A stretch of DNA of 64,000 nucleotides from Eudorina sp. 2006-703-Eu-15 (taxonomy: Eukaryota; Chlorophyta; Chlorophyceae; Chlamydomonadales; Volvocaceae), in contig BDSI01000146.1 of NCBI GenBank assembly GCA_003117195.1, positions 121,409 through 185,408 of the forward strand, given 5' to 3'. The translations under genes were made by a program, and so were the position numbers. A model generated the notes under the pieces. It was not told the DNA's origin. It did no database searches and saw only the letters and a program-made list of their open reading frames with translations. Shown here in pieces: positions 48,617-57,982 of this stretch. Position 1 is the stretch's first letter; every line of letters begins with the position of its first letter.

Positions 48617-49950
48617 GCGACGCGACTCCCCACCCACGCATAGTCCCTCCTCCCCAGCCGCGACTCCCCACCCACGCATAGTCCCTCCATCCCAGCCGCG
48701 ACTCCCCACCCACGCATAGTCCCTTTTACGCAGCCGCAACTCCCTACCCACGCATAGTCCCTCCTCCCCAGCCGCGACTCTCCACCTACGTATAGTCCCT
48801 CCATCCCAGCCGCGACTCAACACCCACGCATAGTCCCTCCTCCCCAGCCGCGACTCTCCACCCACGCATAGTCCCTCCTCCCCAGCCGCGACTCCCCACC
48901 CACGCATAGTCCCTCCTCCCCAGCCGCGACTCCCCACCCACGCATAGTCCCTCCTCCCCAGCCGCGACTCTCCACCCACGCATAGTCCCTCCTCCCCAGC
49001 CGCGACTCCCACCCACGCATAGTCCCTCCTCCCCAGCCGCGACTCCCCACCCACGCATAGTCCCTCCTCCCCAGCCGCGACTCCCCACCCACGCATAGTC
49101 CCTCCTCCCCAGCCGCGACTCCCACCCACGCATAGTCCCTCCTCCCCAGCCGCGACTCCCACCCACGCATAGTCCCTCCTCCCCAGCCGCGACTCCCCAC
49201 CCACGCATAGTCCCATAGTCCCTCCTCCCAGCCGCGACTCCCCACCCACGCATAGTCCCTCCTCCCAGCCGCGACTCCCCACCCACGCATAGTCCCTCCT
49301 CCCCAGCCGCGACTCTCCACCCACGCATAGTCCCTCCTCCCCAGCCGCGACTCCCCACCCACGCATAGTCCCTCCTCCCAAGCCGCGACTCTCCACCCAC
49401 GCATAGTCCCTCCTCCCCAGCCGCGACTCCCCACCTACGCATAGTCGCACCTCCCCAGCCGCGACTCTCCACCCACGCATAGTCCCTCCTCCCCAGCCGC
49501 GACTCCCCACCCACGCATAGTCCCTCCTCCCCAGCCGCGACTCCCCACCCACGCATAGTCCCTCCTCCCCAGCCGCGACTCTCCACCCACGCATAGTCCC
49601 TCCTCCCCAGCCGCGACTCCCCACCCACGCATAGTCCCTCCTCCCCAGCCGCGACTCCCCACCCACGCATAGTCCCTCCTCCCCAGCCGCGACTCCCCAC
49701 CCACGTATGGTCCCTCCTCCCCAGCCGCGACTCCCCACCCACGCATAGTCCCTCCTCCCCAGCCGCGACTCCCCACCCACGCATAGTCCCTCCTCCCCAG
49801 CCGCGACTCCCCACCCACGCATAGTCCCTGCATCCCAGCCGCGACTCTCCACCCACGCATTGTCCCTCCTCCCCAGCCGCGACTCCCCACTTACGCATAG
49901 TCGCACCTCCCCAGCCGCGACTCTCCACCCACGCATAGTCGCACCTCCCC
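48617..49950. repeat. 38-base minisatellite, about 35 copies
   Basis: Unit: CACCCACGCATAGTCCC followed by TCCTCCCCAGCCGCGACTCC (38 bases in all). Variants include CTCC/CCCC, GTATAG, GTATGG and an extra CCATAGTC at about 49209. The unit length is not a multiple of three and the minus strand has no stop in any phase, so frames of over 400 residues appear there; they are repeats, not genes. It is fused directly to the truncated last satellite unit. Confidence 0.95.
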
Positions 49951-51120
49951 AGCCCGAGCGACCCGACCGACTGCGCATGATCCCTCCCTCTGCTCAACCC
50001 ACAGCCCCGCGCATGATCCCTGCATCTGCTCACTCCAACGGCCCCGCGCATGATCCCGAAGCCCTATCCTCACCTACCGGATGCGGGATTTCGTGACGGC
50101 AAAGGCGCACTCGACGGCGATCTTCGACACATGTTTACTGTTCTTGTTGAGCAAGCTTCGCTGGTCCTCGGGTTTGTATGTGCAAGCTTCGCTGGTCACT
50201 CGGATCTGTGTGTGCGGGGAAGGAAAAGCGCGGCGGGATAAGAGGTTGACGAGTACTACGAAGCGCAATGTGATTCCATATCAGTTTGCAAACCGTTTCC
50301 ACGCCCAGAGACATCAATACAGTCGGCAGGCATGCCAAGCATGTTGCGTTCGGACGCACGTTGTCACAATGGTCACACCCCGTTATTGCACCGAAACGAG
50401 CTTCAAGTAACAGTCCAATAGCACGTAATCCACAAGCCAGCACTCACGTAGGGTTTACAGCGGCGCTTGCGACTTCGCTGTCGACACGAACCTGACTTGA
50501 CAATTCGTTGTGACATCTCTGCAGCAACGTATAATAAATTTATAGTCAAGAATCTAATAAAGCGGCGATTCCGGCATGGCAAGGGAGCATCGACTTTGGA
50601 CTGTAAGCACTGGCGACCAGCAAAAGCCTCTTCACAAAACCCGAACCTCACCTTTTACAAGCACACTCTTAAGCCGCGTCCAAGGTGAAGTCCATCGACT
50701 GGGCCCAACCCAACACTCCCGAAGAGTATGAGCTGAACGTTTCCAACATGAAAACCACATAGCAGGGTAATTGTCAATAGTGTAATGATCAAATAGTCGT
50801 GTAAGAAGAATATGCAGGGAAGCAGTGCTTCGGGACAAAAATTTAAGAACTCAGCTGGAGCGAAAGTGCATTAAGGAAACCCTGGTGTAACAGAGTCTAA
50901 TTGATTCTGCAGCTTTGTGGTGGAAAAGGAGGCCAGCCGCAGGTTGATATAGGATGTCCAATGTACGAAAGCGGCTGCGAGGCTCTCGGGCCCTGCATAG
51001 GCCCAGCTTCTCTGTCAGACGATCCTGTCTTACGAGATCTACTAATGGTTCGTAAACACTACTGGCAATCGCACATGTCTGACAGGATGACAAGGTCGGT
51101 ACTGCTCTGGTTGGGTTTCC

Positions 51121-51470
51121 AGGGGTTTCCACTTCACGAAAACCATGGGTTGAGTTGTGGGGCCCCAGCGGCCCTGGCACCCTACCATGCAGCTTGCGGA
51201 TCAGCGATAAGACCGGCTCACCTGTTCTTTGCTTCATAACACTGGGTAACACTGAAGACCGGGCGAAATGTCACTGCTGGGAATGGCACATATGCCCGAA
51301 GGCCTCAGGCTGGGCACCTGGGCCATCCCTCAAACTGCCGTCCGGTCTTCAGCGTCGTCCAGCAAGCAAACACTAGGCGAGCTGGTCTTAATGCTTATGC
51401 GCAAGCTGCGTGGTGAGAGTGCGTGTGCGCCGACACTCAACCCATGGTTTCCGCATAAACCCAACCAGTG
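51121..51470. repeat. Inverted repeat pair with a spacer of about 78 bases
   Basis: Positions 51263 down to about 51130 (minus strand) resemble 51342-51465 (plus strand). Shared blocks include GGTCTTCAG, the GAGC-GGTCTTA region, CGCAAGCTGC and ACTCAACCCATGGTTT. By eye roughly three quarters of bases agree, with small gaps. Both arms also encode similar short peptides (GEPVLSLIRKLHG and GELVLMLMRKLRG). Confidence 0.75.
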
Positions 51471-52804
51471 CGCCTCGGGCCTCCGGGCGCAGCCAACTGC
51501 TGTGGTATTCGTCACGGCGAACTTCCTTGTGATTTGCGCCGTCTGCGCTAGAAATACTGGTATGCTGCGTTCTGCTCGTTCGCTCCACTGCAGTGCCGAG
51601 CGTGCTGCACCGCTGCAACCTCTCCTAGCCGCCCCAACATCTCTACAGACTGGAGATTTCCGCTCACTTCATTGGTTGACTATGGTTTCCCTGCAACATG
51701 TGCTGCGGTGCTCCTGAGGTCCGAACGTTAGGTAGGAGGCGACAGGCAAGCCGCAAAGAAGTGTTAAATGGACTACGTGTGGACAGGGGGAGTGTTAAAG
51801 GCGCTCATGAGAGGGCCTAGAAGTTATGGGCGAGCGGGGGCGACCTCTTACATGCTTGCGACGGTTGTGCTGGCCGCCACTTTCCAGAGGAAGCTCTCCA
51901 AGACAATATGAAAACATGATGTTGTTGGTGTGTCTGCTAAGTTCCAAGAGGTCGCTGTCCAGGACATAAGCAAACAATGCTATGGTTGTGTTACCTTCCG
52001 CTAAATTGTACAAGTAGTTGCCGATACAACAAGAAGAACGTAAGCAAAAGAAGTTGATCACATCAAAAGAATTGCGGAGTGCGGGGCTTGGTCATCGCAG
52101 ATACTCGAGTACTTTCGGCGTCTAACCATAAGCATCCAAAGTTTTTGACCTGCAATGTAAGGGATGTTGTGCGGCATCGTTCATGGAAGCTGGGCGGGAC
52201 GGACTGCTTGAACTTGACAACTTCCAACTGTAGCCGCCACGTGACCGGACGGGGCTTTGCAATATCGCAAACTGTCTGGACTTGACAGTAGGTACTCTGT
52301 ACCTATCTCTGTCAACTGCCATGAATGGGGAGTCCCCTGCGTGGGATACGGTAGCCGAGCGGATACAACACGCAGTCGCGCGACCGCGCTGCCGCTAAGA
52401 GGCCAAGTGCCCGAGGGGCCCGACCCATACTGACCCGGAGATGTCATACGGACCTGCGAGATGTGGAGTAGACGCTGTGCCGCACTCGTTGCCCAAAGGA
52501 CATGTCGATGCACAGAGGATGCCGAGGAAAGGGGTGAGAAGGCTCTACAGCAGCCCACCTGCCACGTGATCTCCGTCATGCCTTCTCATGCCACCTCACA
52601 CCAACACGTGTGCGAGCTGCCTCGTCAGCAACCAACCCTGAGCGGGCTTTATCCCTTGCCATGGCTGGTTCTCAGGAACGGGGTGGTTCCCTGGTAGCGT
52701 GGGCCCGGGGCGTGTTTCGGTGCACTTGGGGAGCCTGTCCGGAGCGCCATGGTGGCGCAAGTTCGTTTAGGCAGTGTATGGTGAGGAAGGCTCGGCTGTC
52801 GCCG

Positions 52805-52853
52805 TTGGCTGTCACCGATGACCCGGGGGGTCCGCTGTAACATCCTTAATAAT
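52805..52853 (-). repeat. Dispersed repeat A, right copy (inverted)
   Basis: Reverse complement of 31032-31080, with mismatches confined to the central run (CCCCCC in place of CCTGGG). Confidence 0.85.
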
Positions 52854-53280
52854 GGAACCAACCACTGTCTCACATTGTCGCACACACACACCGGAAGGCC
52901 ATCCAAGTTGATCCGGCTGCTCGTGAACAGCTTTCAGTCTCAGAATTCCGTACCACAATACGCCCGAAGCGCCCCCACACCCACCCGCTGCTAATGCACC
53001 ACCATGGCCCATCCTCAGTCCGGATGGCTCGTCCTGCAGGTCCTTTGTGGGCCCCATCGGTACGCCAAGGGCTAAGCGCTGTAGCGCCGAGTCCTACGCA
53101 CACGGACTGGACGAGCACACCACGTGCGCCCCAGTGTCATGACGCGGCATGCGCCCTGAACCGGTCCCGACTCTTCCTCCTCCTCGTGCAGCGCCGCCCA
53201 CCTCCTCCTTCACTCCCACCTCTTCCCTGGGCTTCACCAACCCACAACGACAGCCAGTCGCGGTGCGACGCCGCTCTCCC

Positions 53281-53370
53281 AACTCCCGCAGCACCTTCGA
53301 GCAAACGAGGTCCCTTTGGTTGCTCCTAAAGTGCACGGCGATGGTAGCGCTGCACCATCGGTTCCCCGTC
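53281..53370 (+). repeat. Dispersed repeat B, right copy
   Basis: Gap-free partner of 33311-33400 with six substitutions. Confidence 0.9.
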
Positions 53371-53610
53371 TGGGGAGATGGACCGGTCTTGGATAGCCGT
53401 CGGCATTGACCGTCGCAACACAATTCACAGGCGGGTTGAGGCGGGTTGAGGCGAGTTGAGGCGGGTACAGACCCACACGGGCACAGGGCAGCGCATCGGG
53501 TCGTTCGTTCATTTCCTAAATCCATCTACCGTACGATTCCCCGTACGCGGACTGACGCCGCTCTCAAACCGCAGCGCGCCCGCGCATGACATTATCTGGA
53601 CGGACCGCCC

Positions 53611-56600
53611 TCACGAGGAGGACAAGTCCAACAGCATGCAGGCAGATGCCGTACTCTCGTACTGCCCGTACACGTCCAGCAGGATCTCGCGCAGCTGCTG
53701 TGCACACCGCAAGCTCGCCGCCACCTGCTCCACCTCACCGTCTCCGCGCTCGTCCCGCCCTGCCCCCTCCCCGGCACGCCGCCCCGTAGCCCATCCCAAC
53801 CCTCGCGCCCTCGCCTCTCCGGCCCCTTCCAGCCCCTCCTGCCACCCCGCTAAACCCTGGCCGACCCGCTCCAGTTGCGGCCGCTGCGGCTCTCCCCCCT
53901 CCGCCTCCACCGCCCGCTCGGCCGCCGCTGCCCGCAGCAGCTGTCGCTGCAGGCCCCTCGCCCGCTGCAGCGCCGCGGACAGTCCGCGCAGCGTCCGGAT
54001 CGCGTCGTGGAGCCGCTCCCCGGACTGCAGCGCCGCCCGGCAACGAGGCCACAGCTGCTGCGGCTGGTGGTGTTGGTGCTGGTGTTGGTGGTGGTGGTGG
54101 TGGTGGTGGTAACAGCCCCCTTGATCGCGGCTGCATCCCTCCATCCACGCCGCCTGCAGCCCCGCCCTCAGAGAGGCCAGCAGCGCCGGGTCGTCTGCCC
54201 TCAGCTCCAGGGACACCTCCACCCCGGCCGGACGAGGCGGCACCCGCGCCGCCGAACGGCCCTGCGCCGCGCCCACCGCGTCCTCCCCGTCCTGCTCCTC
54301 CTCCCTCGCCCCCGCCTCGGCCACCACTTCCTTGCCCTCCCCGCTCTCATCCTCCTCCCCAGCATCCATCCTCTTCGCATCCAGCTTCTGGTTCTGCCTC
54401 TGCGGCCGTTGCAGCCCATGCTGCCCAGTCAGCCCATTCAGCCCCCGGACGCTCCAACCCAGCTGCGCCCGTCCGCCGCACAGCTCCAGGGAGCAGCCCC
54501 GCGGAGCCACCTGACCCATGGGGTGGCCCTCGGGCTGCAGCAGCAGCGCGCGCTCCAGCAGTCCCCTCAGCTGCGGACCCGGCCCCAGGTCCCACTGCGC
54601 CTGCAGCAGCGCCGGCCCCGTGCCGCTGCCGCTGCGGCCGCCTCCATCAGGCGGTGCTGTCCCCGGTCCGCCCGCGCTCCCCGGAGTTGCGGTGGCGGTG
54701 GTGGCGGCGGGCTGCCGCAGCAGCAGCTGCAGCTGCGCACGGTGCGGGAACACGGCAGCGGTGGCGGCCGCGGCGGTTGGGTGCGCGTCCGGGGCGCGAG
54801 CCGCCAGCGCCGAAGCGGCCCCCTCGAACGGCAGCGCCGCGGCCCCCAGCGCTGCCGTACCGCGCGGCAGCTGCAGCAGCGCCGCAGTCGTCACGACCAG
54901 CTGTTCCAGCAGTAGCACAGCGGTGGGAGGAGGGGCTGTAGCAGCCGCACCAGCAGCCGCAGCAGCCGCACCTGTACCCCCTGGCTGTCTGCGGCCACGC
55001 CAGGAAGGGCACGACGGGTGCGGGGCGCCTCCCACTCCCCTTGGCGTTTCCCCCCCGTCGGCCCCCCGTCCTTCATCACTCCCGCACTGCCACGCCTGCA
55101 TCGCCGCGGCCGATGCCGGCGGCCGCACCCAAAAAGCCTCCAACGTCCCAGCCACCGGCTGCAGCTCCTCGCCGTGCGGTGGCTGTAGCTTGCCCGCGTT
55201 CACGGCCCTGCCACAGGCACGTGGCCGAGCCATCGCGGGTACGGGCAGCAGTAACCGGTGCCGCAGCGGCAGCAGCCGGCCGGGGGCGAGGGGCGCCGCG
55301 GTGCTGCAAGCCGGCAGGTTGGGGTCGTGGGGGCGGAACCGGAGCAGCAGGTGACCCGTGGGACATGAGCCCGTGCGGCCGCTTCCGCCATGCGCTCCGG
55401 AACCAAACCCTGGAACATCCCACCACGTGCCGGACGCAAGGTCCGCCTGTACGACAAGCTGTACGGCAGCAGGAGACCCCGGAAACGACGCGCTGGATGA
55501 GGAGTACCCGCTTGACCAGCCGCCGCCGCCGCCGCCGCCGCCCGCGGCGGCGGGTAGCAGCAGCTGCGGCGTCAGGCGGCAACGGAGGGTGGGTGAGGGC
55601 GAGAGGGAGGGCGAGAGGGAGGGCGCGCCGAGGCTGCGGGCCAGGGGCAAGTCCTGCGAGGCGGCGACAGCGCAAGGGCGGGGAGGTGTGCGTAGGAAAT
55701 AGGGAGGGGTGGCATGGAGCATCGGTAGATGAGCACTGCAAACGCTTCGCTTTTCAACTTCGCTTTTGAACTTCCAGAGCAGAGACCATGGTGCGAAGTT
55801 TTACGATGGCGCGCAGCTGCCCACCGGGTGATTGCCGTCTGGGATCAGGCTCCTCCAGGCTCCTCCTGGGAGGGCAGCTCAGCGTCATCGGCGGCAGCAC
55901 CCATACCCACCCCGACCCCGACCCCTCAAAGCCCCATGTCGCGCCCCCAGATCCACTACTCAGATCTCCCATCGCTCAGCTCCGGAACCTGCCACGTCCC
56001 CCGCCCGGCCCGCACCCCCAGCCCCACCGCCCACTCCATCCTACGCCCCGCTCCCCCCTCCCCCGCCCCTCACCATCGCGGCGCTCCAGAACTCCGCCCA
56101 CTGCGCCTCCAGCGCCTGCCTCAACCCCCCCTCGTGTTCCCCCAGCCGCACCAACGCCCCCATCAGCTGACGCAGCTGCTGCCGCACCGCGGCACCCAAA
56201 CGCGCCCCGCCCCGCCGGATGTCCTCGTCGGTGCCGCCGCCGCCGCCGCCGCCACCGCCGCCGCCGTCGGGCGCAGCACGCCCCAGCGCCCCCCTGCCCG
56301 CTGCGGCCTCCCGCCCTCCTGCCACACCCGACCCGCCCTTATGCATCCGTCGGTCGGGTGCCGTACAGGCCAGCGCCGCTAGCAACCCAGCCGCACAGGG
56401 TCCGACACCCGCGGGGCCCGCGGCGGCGGCGGCGGCGCCGCCGCCGCCGCGGGCTGTCACCGCCGGCAGCGGGTGTGGCGGCGGCATACGGGCTTGCAGC
56501 AGCGCCGCGGCCCCGTCTCGACAGAGGCCGAGGACGTGGTGGGGGGTGCCGTGGCAGGGCGACAGGTGACGGATGGTGGGCGGAGCGGGCAGGCACAGCG

Positions 56601-57943
56601 GCCGCAGCTCGGGCAGGAAGGGGTCGTCGCCGAGGGGAGCTGCGCATGAGGGGTAGGGGTACGCGATTTCGCTGTCTTGATTGACAGAGGGGTAGGGGTA
56701 CTGCGCATGAGGGGTAGGGGTACTGCGCAAACCACCAGACGGGCGGACGGACACGAAGGCAAACGAGGGGCGCAACCGCATCTGACGTCAAACGCATCTG
56801 AACACACACACACACACACGGGTTTCTTTTCTAAACACACACGCATACGGATCTGAACACACACACGCATCCCCAGTCCTCCTCTGCCCCTCCGTTGTTG
56901 CGTTTGACGTGTCGTGTCTTGATCCAAGTTATGCACATCAGGGGGATGCACAGCACTTCAGGAGGTCAGTCCGGGCGGGGCAGTACCCTTTGGGAGAGGT
57001 CCCCACCACCCGCACCCGCACCCGCGCTCGCACCCTGCAGGGCAAGTCCGACGCAAACGACCAGTGTCTTTCTCCACATTTTTAATTCATGGCCCCCCCC
57101 GGGACCCCTCCAGCCCCCGTGGCGCACTCCAGGGAGCCTCCATATCCCCTCCGCCCGCACACAGCCCCTGCCGTACCTGCCGTACCTGAAGCGCCCAGCT
57201 GGGCCACCAGTTGGGCCGCCAGCACCCGCACCTGCCCCCCGCGGCGGCGACGGCTGCGGCCCCGGGGTGGCGCGGAGGTGGCCGAGCTGCTGCGGGGCCC
57301 GTAGGCTGCGGTGTGCCGGGTGGTGGTGGCGGAGGAGGTGGTGGTGGTGGCCCAGGTGAGGGCCCCCGCGGCGGTGATGGCCGCGGACAGCACCGGGGCC
57401 CCCAGCTGCCACTCCCGCGTGCGGAGCAGCTGCAGCGTCGTGCCCGTCAGCAGGCCTGGGGTGGGGAGGTGGGGAGGTGGGGGTGGAATGTCTTGAGTGG
57501 GAGGTGGGGAGTGGTTGGGAACGTAATGATTCCTCCGGTGAGCAAACCCTGGACGTGGACACCCCTTCCCCACACCAGGACCCCTCCCCTCCCCACCCCC
57601 TCCCCACACCAGGACCCCTCCCCTCCCCACCCCCTCCCCACCCCCTCCCCACACCAGGACCCCTCCCCTCCCCACCCCCTCCCCACACCAGGACCCCTCC
57701 CCTCCCCACCCCTCCCCACACCAGGACCCCTCCCCTCCCCACCCCCTCCCCACACCAGGACCCCTCCCCTCCCCACCCCCTCCCCACACCAGGACCCCTC
57801 CCCTCCCCACCCCCTCCCCACACCAGGACCCCTCCCCTCCCCACCCCCTCCCCACACCAGGACCCCTCCCCTCCCCACCCCCTCCCCACACCAGGACCCC
57901 TCCCCTCCCCACCCCCTCCCCACACCAGGACCCCTCCCTCCCC

Positions 57944-57982
<39 letters not shown>

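Larger units (their letters stand above)
49951..53610. other. Spacer with satellite relic, inverted pair and dispersed repeats; no gene supported
   Basis: 50040-50095 is a diverged relic of the satellite core (CTACCGGATGCGGGAT in common). 50150-50200 has a short direct repeat (CAAGCTTCGCTGGTC). 50.4-50.9 kb and 51.7-52.1 kb are AT-richer. An inverted pair lies at 51121-51470, dispersed repeat copies A and B at 52805 and 53281. Short frames show no family motif. Confidence 0.5.

Noticed and set aside
48602..50051. Minus-strand frames up to 458 residues rich in Gly, Arg and Trp
   Set aside because: They are one 38-base minisatellite read in successive phases, without start context, splice sites or non-repetitive sequence.
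54060..54115. His-rich stretch as a metal-binding domain
   Set aside because: It is a GTG/GTT triplet run inside the FAAP100-like last exon, comparable to the other homopolymer insertions.
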